DNA from: Trinickia fusca | Lineage (GTDB): Bacteria > Pseudomonadota > Gammaproteobacteria > Burkholderiales > Burkholderiaceae | Reading direction: 5' to 3' | Length of the DNA: 64,000 bases | Assembly: GCF_003628145.1 (NCBI RefSeq) | Contig: NZ_RBZV01000014.1 | Span: 1 to 64,000, forward strand | Shown: one piece after another, positions 53,628 through 62,492 of the stretch | Position numbering within the stretch: the first letter of the stretch is position 1 | Layout: each line of letters begins with the position of its first letter | The notes under the pieces: generated by a model | The model's input: only the letters and a program-made list of their open reading frames with translations | What the model was told of the DNA's origin: nothing | Database searches by the model: none | Position numbers and translations under genes: made by a program

Positions 53628-54109
53628 CGTGAGGATCTCCTGGTGGATAGGGTTGAAGTGGACGCGGGCGCATCGGTGTATCGCGCCAGGCGTTCGAGCA
53701 ACGGGACAGCGGCAGCCAGGACCTCACGCTCTTCAGCGGTAAGGCAGGACTGCATGGCATGCGCGAGCCATTCCTCGCGTTTCGCTCGGTTCCCGTAAAG
53801 GATGCGCTTGCCTTTTTCCGTGAGGCGAACGCGAGTTTTGCGGCCGTCCTCGGGATCGGCGTGGCGTTTGATATAGCCCTGTTCCTCAAGCGTGCGCAGC
53901 AGGGCAGCAACGTTCGACGAGCGCATCCGCTCGGCCGCGGCGAGCTCGGAAGGGGTGACGTCTCCCCCGAGCTGGTCGATCGCGCCCAGCACCGTTAGCT
54001 GCGAGAACTGAACGGAGTCGACCTGCATCTCCCGTCGGAGCCGACGGGTTAGTGCGGAGACCTGCCCCCGAAGACGGGAGGCCAAATGGAATAGGGTATC
54101 GTGATCCAT
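53624..54109 (-). CDS. MarR-family transcriptional regulator
   Basis: 161 residues. Helix-wing-helix typical of MarR: QFSQLTVLGAIDQLGGDVTPSELAAAERMRSSNVAALLRTLEEQGYIKRHADPEDGRKTRVRLTEKG in consecutive segments, ending with a dimerisation helix. First gene of the leftward operon. The palindrome CTATATTAGCATAG lies 5 bp upstream of its start, suggesting autorepression relieved by an aromatic or phenolic ligand. Confidence 0.9.
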   Translation of the reverse strand: MDHDTLFHLASRLRGQVSALTRRLRREMQVDSVQFSQLTVLGAIDQLGGDVTPSELAAAERMRSSNVAALLRTLEEQGYIKRHADPEDGRKTRVRLTEKGKRILYGNRAKREEWLAHAMQSCLTAEEREVLAAAVPLLERLARYTDAPASTSTLSTRRSSR

Positions 54110-54113
54110 TTGC

Positions 54114-54127
54114 CTATATTAGCATAG
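54114..54127. promoter_or_regulatory. Candidate MarR operator
   Basis: CTATATTAGCATAG, palindromic in five of seven pairs, just upstream of marR, with TAGC repeats continuing to 54142. The same site appears as a perfect palindrome in the relic copy at 49816, so it has been kept while the genes decayed. Confidence 0.55.
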
Positions 54128-54151
54128 CTACATTTACATAGCAAAACTGAA

Positions 54152-54346
54152 GTGCACCGTAGATGGGCGCTAGGCATTGCGAACCCTGCGCTGGGGCTCG
54201 TGGCGGCTGCGTCTGGGCTCGTGGGGGTGTTTCTGGTCAGCGCGTTGGTCGTGCTCGGCGCGACGGTTGTCGCACTGCGGCTGCTCCGCGCGGCGGCGGC
54301 TCGATTGGCCTGCGATCCTCCGTGGCCGGCATTCAGGGATCGATGA
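54152..54346 (+). pseudogene. Possible tail of a membrane transporter gene
   Basis: A 64-codon open stretch whose centre, NPALGLVAAASGLVGVFLVSALVVLGATVVALRLL, is hydrophobic and reads like the last helix of an MFS-type transporter, with no upstream gene in frame. It may be a relic or chance in GC-rich DNA. Confidence 0.25.
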
Positions 54347-54491
54347 CGGCGGTCAAGTCCGCAATTTAATTTTCAATTGCAAATTCTGACTACGGGACCT
54401 CGCCGTTATTGAAACTACTATTTTTCGCAGGTTTACAGTTTTAATGTCAATTATCCTCCGAGAATCGCGGAGGGCGATGCCACAAATTCAC

Positions 54492-54519
54492 TTGACGCAC
54501 AATGAGTGACTGGTATTAT
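54492..54519 (+). promoter_or_regulatory. Sigma-70 promoter of the oxygenase operon
   Basis: TTGACG (54492-54497), 16 bp, TATTAT (54514-54519), with an extended -10 TGG just before. It is the best promoter match in the window. Transcription would start near 54526, leaving a leader of about 250 nt before the first gene. An AATTGCAATT palindrome at 54586 lies in that leader. No regulator gene is next to it. The rest of 54347-54778 shows no gene. Confidence 0.65.
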
Positions 54520-54778
54520 GGCGCGCGATGTAATAACAAAAATGCATTACCCGATGCTCCCATGAACGGCACATCGAATTCATCAAATTGCAATTCAAAC
54601 TGCCGGCAGTGAAATATCATGGGACTTCCTTGCGTGCATGATGGATTGATCGTTCCGTCTATTGCACCGCTGTAGCCGATCAGGCTTTCGTAGCTGCAAA
54701 ACAGTGATCCCGGATTTCGTCAGGCTTTCCGCGGCACGACATGGAGATGCGGACGTTCACCGGATTGAGGAGCTTTCG

Positions 54779-56023
54779 ATGTCTTCCACGCATTCCAATC
54801 TGCTGCCTGACGGGGTCACGCGGACACCGTTCTCGATCTATACCGACGAGGAGCTTTACCGCCGCGAGCTCGAACGATTCTTCTACGCCAAGCACTGGTG
54901 CTACATCGGGCTCGAAGCGGAGATTCCCAATCCCGGCGATTTTCGCCTGACCGAGATCGGTGAGCGTCAGGTCATCATGACGCGGACGGAGGATGGCAGC
55001 GTCAGCGTGGTCGAAAATGTCTGTTCCCACCGTGGCATGCGTTTTTGCCGCAAGAATACCGGCAATGCGACCGAGTTCCGCTGCCCATACCACCAGTGGA
55101 GCTACAGCCTGAAGGGTGATCTGCAAGGCGTGCCGTTTCTGCGCGGCATGAAGCAGGACGGCCGCGTCAACGGCGGGATGCCCGCCGATTTCCGACGCGA
55201 GGATCACGGCCTCGTCAAATTGAAAGTCGCGACGCGCGGTGGCGTCGTGTTCGCGAGCTTCGATCACGATGTCGAGCCCCTCGAAGACTTTCTCGGGCCC
55301 GAGATCCTCAAATACTTCGACCGCCTGTTTCATGGACCGAAACTCACGCTGCTCGGATACCAGCGTCAGCGCATTCCCGGCAACTGGAAGCTGATCCAGG
55401 AGAACATCAAGGACCCGTACCACGGCGGCCTGCTCCATACCTGGTTCGTCAATTTCGGGCTTTGGCGGGCGGACAACAAGTCCGAACTCATCATGGACAA
55501 GCATCATCGCCACGGCGCGATGGTGGGCAAGCGCAGCGAAGGCGGCAAAGGTCAAGCGACCGTCGGCATCACGAGCTTCAAGAACCAGATGGAGCTCAAC
55601 GACAACCGCCTGCTCGACGTCCAGGACGAGCCGTGGTGGGGCGAACCGACCGTCGTGATGCTGACGCTGATGCCGAGCGTGATCATTCAGCAGAACGTCA
55701 ATTCGCTCGTGACGCGGCGCATTCGCCCCGTGTCGCCCGGCGTGTTCGACTACGTCTGGACTTACTTCGGCCTAGAATCCGACGATGCCGCGATGACCGA
55801 GCGGCGCCTGCGTCAAGCGAATCTGATGGGGCCGGCGGGCTACGTATCGGCGGACGACGGCGAAGTCGTCGAGTGCGTGCAGGAGAGCTTTGCATCGAAC
55901 CCGTACGGCAAGACGCTGACCGAGTTGGGCGGACGCGAAATCGACCTGCACACCGACCACATCGTGAGCGAGACGCTCATGCGCGGGATGTACGACTACT
56001 GGCGCCGGGTGATGGAGGCTTGA
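54779..56023 (+). CDS. nagG: Rieske aromatic-ring hydroxylase, large subunit (NagG-like salicylate 5-hydroxylase type)
   Basis: 414 residues from ATG 54779 (GAGGAGC upstream). Rieske centre: VCSHRGMRFC (CxH) and CPYHQWSYSL (CxxH), residues about 80-105. The catalytic domain has NWKLIQENIKDPYHGGLLHTW with the mononuclear-iron His pair and bridging Asp (DPYH...H). Long stretches (ERFFYAKHWCYIGLEAEIPNPGDF; FASFDHDVEPLEDFLGP; SADDGEVVE) agree with NagG of Ralstonia U2 as I remember it. NagG-class enzymes hydroxylate salicylate to gentisate. Substrate here may be salicylate or an analogue such as anthranilate or 2-hydroxynicotinate. No ferredoxin reductase is in the window. Confidence 0.88.
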   Translation: MSSTHSNLLPDGVTRTPFSIYTDEELYRRELERFFYAKHWCYIGLEAEIPNPGDFRLTEIGERQVIMTRTEDGSVSVVENVCSHRGMRFCRKNTGNATEFRCPYHQWSYSLKGDLQGVPFLRGMKQDGRVNGGMPADFRREDHGLVKLKVATRGGVVFASFDHDVEPLEDFLGPEILKYFDRLFHGPKLTLLGYQRQRIPGNWKLIQENIKDPYHGGLLHTWFVNFGLWRADNKSELIMDKHHRHGAMVGKRSEGGKGQATVGITSFKNQMELNDNRLLDVQDEPWWGEPTVVMLTLMPSVIIQQNVNSLVTRRIRPVSPGVFDYVWTYFGLESDDAAMTERRLRQANLMGPAGYVSADDGEVVECVQESFASNPYGKTLTELGGREIDLHTDHIVSETLMRGMYDYWRRVMEA

Positions 56024-56025
56024 GC

Positions 56026-56499
56026 ATGATGGAAATCAACGACTATTACGCGCTCGTTCAGCTCTACGCGAACTACAGTTACGCGCTCGACTCGGGCGAG
56101 TGGGAGCGCTGGCCGGAGCTCTTCGTCGACGACTGCACCTACAAGATCATGCCGCGCGAGAATCACGAGCAGGGCCTGCCGCTCGCGCTGCTTCATCTCG
56201 AGAGCAAGGGGATGCTGAAGGACCGGGTCTACAGCGTCAAGGAGACGTTCTTCTTCGATCCGCATTACCAGCGGCACATCGTCGACAACCCGCTCGTGCG
56301 CAACACGAACGGCGACGTGTGGGAAGTGGAAGCCAATTATGTCGTGCTGAAGACGAAGAGCAATCAGTTGAGCGAGGTCTACAATACGGGGCGTTATTTC
56401 GATCGGATCCGCAAGACACCGCAAGGCTTGCGCTTCGAGTCGCGCATTTGCATGTTCGATAGCGAGCTGATTCCCAATTCCTTGATTTACCCCATATGA
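56026..56499 (+). CDS. nagH: Ring hydroxylase small (beta) subunit, NagH-like
   Basis: 157 residues, two bases after the large subunit. It follows the beta-subunit cone fold: YYALVQLYANYSYALDSGEWERWPELFVDDCTYKIMPRENHEQGLPL, SKGMLKDRVYSVKETFFFDPHYQRHIV, RNTNGDVWEVEANYVV, LIPNSLIYPI at the end. Structural subunit of the oxygenase hexamer. The end overlaps the ferredoxin start by four bases. Confidence 0.88.
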   Translation: MMEINDYYALVQLYANYSYALDSGEWERWPELFVDDCTYKIMPRENHEQGLPLALLHLESKGMLKDRVYSVKETFFFDPHYQRHIVDNPLVRNTNGDVWEVEANYVVLKTKSNQLSEVYNTGRYFDRIRKTPQGLRFESRICMFDSELIPNSLIYPI

Positions 56500-56843
56500 G
56501 CACGTTTCTCGACACCGTTTGGACGCGTATTGCGTCGCTCTCCGAGCTTCCGAGCAACGACGTCGTGGCGATTCAGGCGGGGGACAGGGACATCGCCGTC
56601 TATCGTCTCGACGACGGCGTGTTCGCGACGGACAACCTTTGCACACACGGTAACGCCCGGCTTTGCGACGGCTTTCTGCTGGACGACGAGATCGAGTGCC
56701 CGCTTCACCAAGGGCGCTTCGACATCCGTACCGGCAAGGCGCTCTGCGCTCCGCTCACGCGCGATCTGCGGGCCTATCCGGTCAAGGTGGACGGCGACGA
56801 GGTCTACGTGAACCTCGCCGACGCGCCACTGCCCTCTGCGTGA
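56496..56843 (+). CDS. Rieske [2Fe-2S] ferredoxin
   Basis: 115 residues. Cluster ligands CTHGNARLC (CxH) and CPLHQGRFD (CxxH) at about 50-72, as in NagAb/NdoA-type ferredoxins of ring hydroxylases. It passes electrons from a NAD(P)H reductase to the oxygenase. The reductase is not encoded nearby and must be shared or elsewhere. Confidence 0.9.
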   Translation: MSTFLDTVWTRIASLSELPSNDVVAIQAGDRDIAVYRLDDGVFATDNLCTHGNARLCDGFLLDDEIECPLHQGRFDIRTGKALCAPLTRDLRAYPVKVDGDEVYVNLADAPLPSA

Positions 56844-56924
56844 GCCGCGCGTTCATTCATGCGGTCGTTCAACTCCTCGGAAACATCGTAGTCAACCCTC
56901 CATCAGCAGGCGGTGTCACACATC

Positions 56925-58130
56925 ATGACCAATTTCTTGCGTACCTCGAAGGCAGCCGTGTTGCTGGCCGGTCTCGCACTTGCGTGCGGCGCATTCGCGC
57001 AAAGCACGATCAAGATCGGGGAAATCAACAGCTACAAGGCGCAGCCCGCGTTCCTCGAACCGTACAAGCAAGGCTGGCAGATGGCGCTCGACGACATCAA
57101 TGCGTCCGGCGGTGTGCTCGGCAAGAAGCTCGAAGTCGTGTCGCGCGACGACGGTGGCAATCCCAGCGACTCCGTACGCGTGGCCGAAGAGCTCGTGACG
57201 CGCGAGCGCGTCTCGCTGCTGTTCGGCAGCTTCCTTTCGAATACCGGGCTCGCGCTGACCGATTACGCCAAGCAGCGCAAGGTGTTCTTCCTGGCCGCCG
57301 AGCCGTTGACGGACAAGATCGTCTGGGAGGATGGCAACCGCTATACGTACCGTCTGCGCCCGTCTACTTACATGCTGGTCTCGATGCTCGTCAATGAAGC
57401 GGTCAAGCTGAAGAAGAAGCACTGGGCGATCGTGTACCCGAACTACGAATATGGACAGTCGTCGGCCGCGACGTTCAAGCGGCTCATGAAGGCGGCGCAA
57501 CCCGACGTGGAGTTCGTCACGGAGCAGGCGCCGCCGCTCGGCAAGATCGACGCGGGCGCGGTGACGCAGGCACTCGCCGATGCGAAGCCCGACGCGATCT
57601 TCAACGCGCTGTTCGCGACCGATCTCGTCAAGTTCGTGCGCGAGGGCAATACGCGGGGGCTCTTCGAAGGGCGTGAAGTCGTCTCGATGCTGACGGGCGA
57701 GCCCGAGTACCTGAACCCGCTGCAAGCCGAAGTACCCGCCAACTGGATCGTGACCGGCTACCCGTGGTATTCGGTGACGACGCCGGAGAACAAGAAGTTC
57801 GTCGACGAGTATCGCAAACGCTACGGCGACACGCCGCGTATGGGGTCCGTCGTCGGTTATTCGGCGATGATGTCGATCGCGACGGCCCTGAAGAAGGCCG
57901 GCAGCACGGACACGGACAAGGTGATCGCCGCGTTCAGCGACCTGTCCCTCGTCACGCCGATGGGATCGATCCGCTACCGGCCGCAGGATCATCAGTCGAC
58001 GATGGGCGCCTATGTCGGCCGCACGGGCGTCAAGGACGGCAAACCCGTGATGACGAGCTTTGCCTATGTCGACGGTGCTGCCGTGCAGCCGAGCGATGCC
58101 GAAGTCAAGAAGCTGCGCCATGCCGATTGA
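56925..58130 (+). CDS. Branched-chain-type ABC transporter substrate-binding protein
   Basis: 401 residues from ATG 56925 with a signal peptide (SKAAVLLAGLALACGAFAQ). Type I periplasmic-binding fold (IKIGEINSYKAQPAFLEPYKQGWQMALDDINASGGVLGKKLEVVSRD; FGSFLSNTGLALTDYA; WAIVYPNYEYGQS; MLTGEPEYLNPLQ). Relatives bind branched-chain amino acids, amides or aromatic acids. In this operon it probably captures the oxygenase substrate or a precursor. Confidence 0.88.
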   Translation: MTNFLRTSKAAVLLAGLALACGAFAQSTIKIGEINSYKAQPAFLEPYKQGWQMALDDINASGGVLGKKLEVVSRDDGGNPSDSVRVAEELVTRERVSLLFGSFLSNTGLALTDYAKQRKVFFLAAEPLTDKIVWEDGNRYTYRLRPSTYMLVSMLVNEAVKLKKKHWAIVYPNYEYGQSSAATFKRLMKAAQPDVEFVTEQAPPLGKIDAGAVTQALADAKPDAIFNALFATDLVKFVREGNTRGLFEGREVVSMLTGEPEYLNPLQAEVPANWIVTGYPWYSVTTPENKKFVDEYRKRYGDTPRMGSVVGYSAMMSIATALKKAGSTDTDKVIAAFSDLSLVTPMGSIRYRPQDHQSTMGAYVGRTGVKDGKPVMTSFAYVDGAAVQPSDAEVKKLRHAD

Positions 58131-58163
58131 GCGCGCCGCGCGCGTTTCGCGTGGAGGCTCGCC

Positions 58164-60083
58164 ATGAGCCTCTCGAGCCTGCTGCTGCAGCTGCTCAACG
58201 GGCTCGCCGACGCATCGACGCTGTTCCTGATGGCGGTCGGCCTCTCGCTCGTGTTCGGGGTGAGCCGCATCGTCAACTTCGCGCATGGCTCGTTCTATAT
58301 GCTGGGCCTCTACGTGGCCTACACGCTCGCGGGGCGGATCGGCGGTACGCTCGGGTTCTGGGCGTCCATGCTGCTGGCCGGCGTCGTAGCGGCGCTCGTT
58401 GCGGGCGTGTTCGAGATCGCCGTTCTGCGGCGCATCTATCGCGCGCCCGAGCTGTTCCAGTTCCTCGCGACGTTTGCACTCGTGCTGATCGTCAAGGACG
58501 CCGTGCTTTACGCATGGGGTCCCGAGGATCTGTTCGGCCCGCGTGCCCCCGGCCTGGGCGGCTCGATTCCATTGCTGGGTGGGCGCATCCCGCAATACGA
58601 CCTCGTACTGATCCTCATTGCTCCCGTCGTACTCGGTGCACTCTGGTGGGCCGTCAACAAAACGCGCGCCGGCATCCTCGTGCGAGCCGCCACGCATGAC
58701 CGCGAGATGGCCGGAGCGCTCGGCATCAATCAGGCATGGCTCTTCACGGGCGTGTTTGCCTTCGGCTGCTTTCTCGCGGGGCTCGCCGGCGCATTGCAGC
58801 TACCCCGCGCACCGGCGACGCTCGGTCTCGATCTCGAGACGATCGGCGATGCGTTCGTTGTCGTCGTCATGGGCGGGATCGGATCCATCGCCGGGACTTA
58901 TCTCGCCGCGCTGCTGATCGCCGAGCTGAAAGTCCTGTGCATCGGCATCGGTCATGTCGCGATAGCCGGCTTCGATTTGCCGCTCGCGAAGCTCACCCTG
59001 GTGCTGGAATTTCTGACGATGGCGTGCGTGCTGATTGCTCGGCCGACTGGGCTCCTCGGCAAAGGGCAGGTGCCCGCGCAGCGTGTTCCGGCGTCCGCCG
59101 AGCCGCTGGAGCCCTGGGGCACCAAGGCGCGCATGGCCGCGTTCGGCGCACTCGCGCTCCTGGCCTGCGCACCCGCCACGCAATCGGCTTATCCGTATGC
59201 GAGCGTGCTCCTCGTCGACATGATGGTGGCCGCGCTTTTCGCTGCGAGCCTGCATTTCATCTTGGGGCCGGGCAACATCCAGACGTTTGGCCATGCTGCG
59301 TACTTCGGGATCGGCGGCTACGGCGCCGCGCTGCTCGCGACACGGTTCAACTTGCCGATGGAGCTCGCACTCGTATCCGCGCCCGTGATCGGCGGCGTAT
59401 TCGCGCTGTTCTTCGGCTACTTTTGCGTGCGTCTGTCGGGCGCTTATCTGGCGATGCTCACGCTCGCGCTCGTACAGTTGATCTGGGCAGCCGTGTCTCA
59501 ATGGGACACATTGGGCGGCAGCAACGGCCTGATCGGCGTGTGGCCCGCGCCGTGGCTCGCGACGCCATCCGCCTATTACTGGCTTGCGTTAGCCGTCTGC
59601 GCGGCAGGCATCATCGTCCTGCGGCGCATGTTGTTCTCGCCGTTCGGGCTCGCCTTGCGCGCATGCCGTGATTCGGCGCTGCGCGCGGAAGCGCTCGGCA
59701 TCGACGTCGTGCGTGTCCGCTGGCTCGCATTCGGCGCAGCGGGCGCGTGGTGCGGGCTCGCCGGCGCGTTGTTCGTCTTTTCGAAGGGCGGGATTTCGCC
59801 GGAGGCGATCGGTGTCGGCAAATCGGTCGACGGCCTCGTCATGGTAATGCTCGGAGGCTTGCAGACGTTGATGGGGCCGGTCGCCGGCGCGGCGGTCTTC
59901 ACGTGGCTCTACGACACGGTCGCGCGCGCGGGCGGCTATTGGCACGCGCTGCTCGGCGCCATCATCCTGCTCATCGTGATCGTGTTTCCCGACGGCCTCG
60001 TCGGCACGGCCGGCAGGGTGCTCGGCCGGCTCCGCTCACGCTTCTTCGCAAGCGATGGCACGCCGGCTCGGGAGGCGCGATGA
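58164..60083 (+). CDS. Fused LivH-LivM ABC permease
   Basis: 639 residues, about twice a normal permease. Residues 1-300 are LivH-like (LLNGLADASTLFLMAVGLSLVFGVSRIVNFAHGSFYMLG; GINQAWLFTGVFAFGCFLAGLAGAL). Residues about 325-639 are LivM-like (HFILGPGNIQTFGHAAYFGIGGYGAALLA; LRACRDSALRAEALGIDVVRVRWLAFGAAGAWCGLAGALF; SVDGLVMVMLGGLQTLMGPVAGA). Together they form the whole membrane channel. The stop overlaps livG (ATGA). Confidence 0.9.
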   Translation: MSLSSLLLQLLNGLADASTLFLMAVGLSLVFGVSRIVNFAHGSFYMLGLYVAYTLAGRIGGTLGFWASMLLAGVVAALVAGVFEIAVLRRIYRAPELFQFLATFALVLIVKDAVLYAWGPEDLFGPRAPGLGGSIPLLGGRIPQYDLVLILIAPVVLGALWWAVNKTRAGILVRAATHDREMAGALGINQAWLFTGVFAFGCFLAGLAGALQLPRAPATLGLDLETIGDAFVVVVMGGIGSIAGTYLAALLIAELKVLCIGIGHVAIAGFDLPLAKLTLVLEFLTMACVLIARPTGLLGKGQVPAQRVPASAEPLEPWGTKARMAAFGALALLACAPATQSAYPYASVLLVDMMVAALFAASLHFILGPGNIQTFGHAAYFGIGGYGAALLATRFNLPMELALVSAPVIGGVFALFFGYFCVRLSGAYLAMLTLALVQLIWAAVSQWDTLGGSNGLIGVWPAPWLATPSAYYWLALAVCAAGIIVLRRMLFSPFGLALRACRDSALRAEALGIDVVRVRWLAFGAAGAWCGLAGALFVFSKGGISPEAIGVGKSVDGLVMVMLGGLQTLMGPVAGAAVFTWLYDTVARAGGYWHALLGAIILLIVIVFPDGLVGTAGRVLGRLRSRFFASDGTPAREAR

Positions 60084-60880
60084 GTCTCCTCTCGGTGAAA
60101 AACATCACGATGGCGTTCGGCAGTGTGACGGCCGTCGACGATGTCTCGTTCGAGCTGCACGCAGGACAGCTGCTCGCGCTGCTCGGACCGAACGGCGCGG
60201 GCAAGTCCACCTGTTTCAACGTCATCAACGGACAACTGCGCCCCGCGCGCGGTTCGGTCCGCTTCGATGGCCACGAGATCGCCGGCATACGGCCGCGCGA
60301 CATCTGGCGCCTGGGAGTCGGCCGCACGTTTCAGGTGTCCGCGACGTTCGGCTCTATGACCGTCCTCGAAAACGTGCAGATGGCGTTGCTCTCGTTCGGC
60401 AAGCGGTTGTTCCGCTTCTGGGCACCCGCGGCGGGCTTTTACCGACGCGAGGCGCTCGCGTTGCTCGAGCGTGTCGGCATGGCCGGCGAGGCAGGGCGGC
60501 TCTGCGGCACGCTCTCGTACGGCGACGTCAAGCGCGTCGAGCTTGCCATGGCGTTGGCAAACCGGCCGAAGCTGCTCTTGATGGACGAGCCGACGGCCGG
60601 CATGGCGCCGGCCGAGCGTCACGCGATGATGGCGATGACCAAGCGCTTGGTGCGCGAAGACGGGCTGGCGGTGCTGTTCACCGAGCACAGCATGGACATC
60701 GTGTTCGAGTTCGCCGATCGCATGATCGTGCTCGCGCGCGGCAAGCTGATCGCCGAGGGCGATAGCGCGACGATCCGCAACGATGAGGCCGTGCGGGCCG
60801 CGTATTTCGGTAGGCTTGCGCAGCCGTGCATGAGCGCGGGCACGGGCACGCCGAGCAACGTGCCGTTGGAGAGCTTATGA
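60080..60880 (+). CDS. livG: ABC transporter ATP-binding protein LivG-like
   Basis: 266 residues. Walker A GPNGAGKST, Walker B LLLMDEPTAGM, switch His in FTEHSMD; the signature is LSYGDVKR (LSGGQ variant usual for LivG). It has the LivG insert (FGKRLFRFWAPAAGFYRREALALL). The C-terminus ends in a 15-residue Ser/Thr/Pro-rich extension. Energises the fused permease. Confidence 0.9.
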   Translation: MSLLSVKNITMAFGSVTAVDDVSFELHAGQLLALLGPNGAGKSTCFNVINGQLRPARGSVRFDGHEIAGIRPRDIWRLGVGRTFQVSATFGSMTVLENVQMALLSFGKRLFRFWAPAAGFYRREALALLERVGMAGEAGRLCGTLSYGDVKRVELAMALANRPKLLLMDEPTAGMAPAERHAMMAMTKRLVREDGLAVLFTEHSMDIVFEFADRMIVLARGKLIAEGDSATIRNDEAVRAAYFGRLAQPCMSAGTGTPSNVPLESL

Positions 60881-60935
60881 AGTGCCAGGACGTCAGCGCT
60901 TGTGTTCGGGTTCGTGTCCGCAGAGGAGCGATCGC

Positions 60936-61649
60936 ATGAGCGAGACGCTGCTCGACGTCGCGAAGCTCGACGCCTTTTACGGCCGCGCACAGATTCTGTT
61001 CGGTATGAGCCTGACGGTCGCACGCGGCGAGGTGGTGGCGCTCATGGGGCGCAACGGCGCGGGCAAGTCGACGACGATGAAAGCGCTCATCGGTCTCGCG
61101 GACCGCTCGAGTGCGCACAGCCGTTTTCGCGGGCACGACATCGGGCGTCTCGATTCATACCGGATCGCGCGGCTCGGGCTTGGGTTCGTGCCCGAGGATC
61201 GACGGATTTTCACGGACCTGACCGTCGAGGAAAACCTCGAGGTCGGCCGTCAGCCGCCTCGCGATGGCCTGCGCCCCTGGACGCCCGCTCGGCTCTACGA
61301 ATTGTTTCCGAACCTCGGGGCCATGCGCAGCCGGCGCGGCTCAGAGATGAGCGGCGGGGAGCAGCAGATGCTGACGATCGCGCGCACGCTGATGGGCAAT
61401 CCCTATCTCGTGCTGCTCGACGAGCCGTCCGAGGGCGTGGCGCCGCTCATCGTCGAGCAACTCGCTCAGACGATCGTCGAGCTCAAGCGCGAAGGGCTCG
61501 CGATCCTCCTGTCCGAGCAAAACCTGCCGTTTGCCGCCGAAGTCAGCGACCGCGCATACGTGATGGACAGCGGACACATCCGTCATCACGCGTCGATGGC
61601 CGAGCTCGCCGCCGACACGAGCGTGCAGCGCACCTATCTGTCCATGTAG
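60936..61649 (+). CDS. livF: ABC transporter ATP-binding protein LivF-like
   Basis: 237 residues from ATG 60936 with AGAGGAG upstream. Walker A GRNGAGKST, signature MSGGEQQ, Walker B LVLLDEPSEG, LSEQNL. LivF-type second ATPase of the importer. It follows livG by 55 bp. Confidence 0.92.
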   Translation: MSETLLDVAKLDAFYGRAQILFGMSLTVARGEVVALMGRNGAGKSTTMKALIGLADRSSAHSRFRGHDIGRLDSYRIARLGLGFVPEDRRIFTDLTVEENLEVGRQPPRDGLRPWTPARLYELFPNLGAMRSRRGSEMSGGEQQMLTIARTLMGNPYLVLLDEPSEGVAPLIVEQLAQTIVELKREGLAILLSEQNLPFAAEVSDRAYVMDSGHIRHHASMAELAADTSVQRTYLSM

Positions 61650-61707
61650 CCACCGCGTCTGCCTCGTCGTCCCGATTCCTGGATCTTCGATGTCGAAAGG
61701 AGCACAC

Positions 61708-62442
61708 ATGCAGCGACGATTTTTCCTCCAAGCCGCGGGAATGGGCGGGCTCGCGATGCTCGCGCAGACCGTCACGCGGCCGGTGCTCGCGGGAGAGCAC
61801 CGGCCGATCAAGCCAGGCAGGGACAGCGTATTGATCGTGGTGGACGTGCAGAACTGCTTCACTGCGGGCGGCACGCTCGCGATCAAGGACGGCGAAGAGG
61901 TGGTGCCCATCATCAACCGCGTAGGCAAAGCGTTCGAGAACGTCGTGATGACGCAGGACTGGCATCCGCGCGGCCATGCTTCGTTCGCGTCGTCGCATCC
62001 GGGTAAGAAGCCTTTCGAAAGCGTGCAGCTCTCCTATGGCAAGCAGGTGCTGTGGCCGGACCATTGCATCCAGGGCACGACCGATGCGGCATTGCGCACT
62101 GACCTCGATCTCCCGCAGGCCGAACTCATCGTTCGCAAGGGCTACCACCGTGAAGTCGACAGTTACTCCGCTTTCATGGAAGCCGACCGCCGTACGTCGA
62201 CGGGGCTCGCGGCCTACCTGAACGTGCATGGCATTCGCGACGTGTTCGTCGTGGGCCTGGCGACCGACTTCTGCGTCGCGAACACGGCGATCGATGCGCG
62301 CGCGGCCGGCTTCGATGTCTATGTGATCGAGGATGCGACGCGTGCTGTCGATCTGAACGGCTCGCTCGCCCAAGCGTGGACCGATATGCGGAAAGCTGGC
62401 GTCAAGCGCATCCAATCGACCGATCTCGTGCTGCCGGCTTAG
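61708..62442 (+). CDS. pncA: Exported nicotinamidase-like cysteine amidohydrolase
   Basis: 244 residues from ATG 61708, chosen for AAAGGAG; an upstream in-frame ATG (61690) is weaker. It starts MQRRFFLQAAGMGGLAML with twin arginines before a hydrophobic stretch: a Tat or Sec signal, unusual for PncA. The enzyme part is complete: VVDVQNCF (Asp46), TQDWHPRGHASF (Asp84, His86), LWPDHCIQGT (His119), VRKGYHREVDSYSAF (Lys144) and GLATDFCVANTAIDA (Cys189). It hydrolyses nicotinamide or a similar aromatic amide. Export implies it works outside the cytoplasm, feeding the ABC or MFS importer of this operon. Confidence 0.88.
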   Translation: MQRRFFLQAAGMGGLAMLAQTVTRPVLAGEHRPIKPGRDSVLIVVDVQNCFTAGGTLAIKDGEEVVPIINRVGKAFENVVMTQDWHPRGHASFASSHPGKKPFESVQLSYGKQVLWPDHCIQGTTDAALRTDLDLPQAELIVRKGYHREVDSYSAFMEADRRTSTGLAAYLNVHGIRDVFVVGLATDFCVANTAIDARAAGFDVYVIEDATRAVDLNGSLAQAWTDMRKAGVKRIQSTDLVLPA

Positions 62443-62492
62443 GCAGAAATAAGTCGAAGTCTCGGCATGCGTGCCGAGCGACAGGGGAGAGC

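Noticed and set aside
56916-58697. Reverse-strand frame of nearly 600 codons over the substrate-binding protein
   Set aside because: Antisense shadow; no recognisable domain, and the forward gene has a signal peptide and fold motifs.
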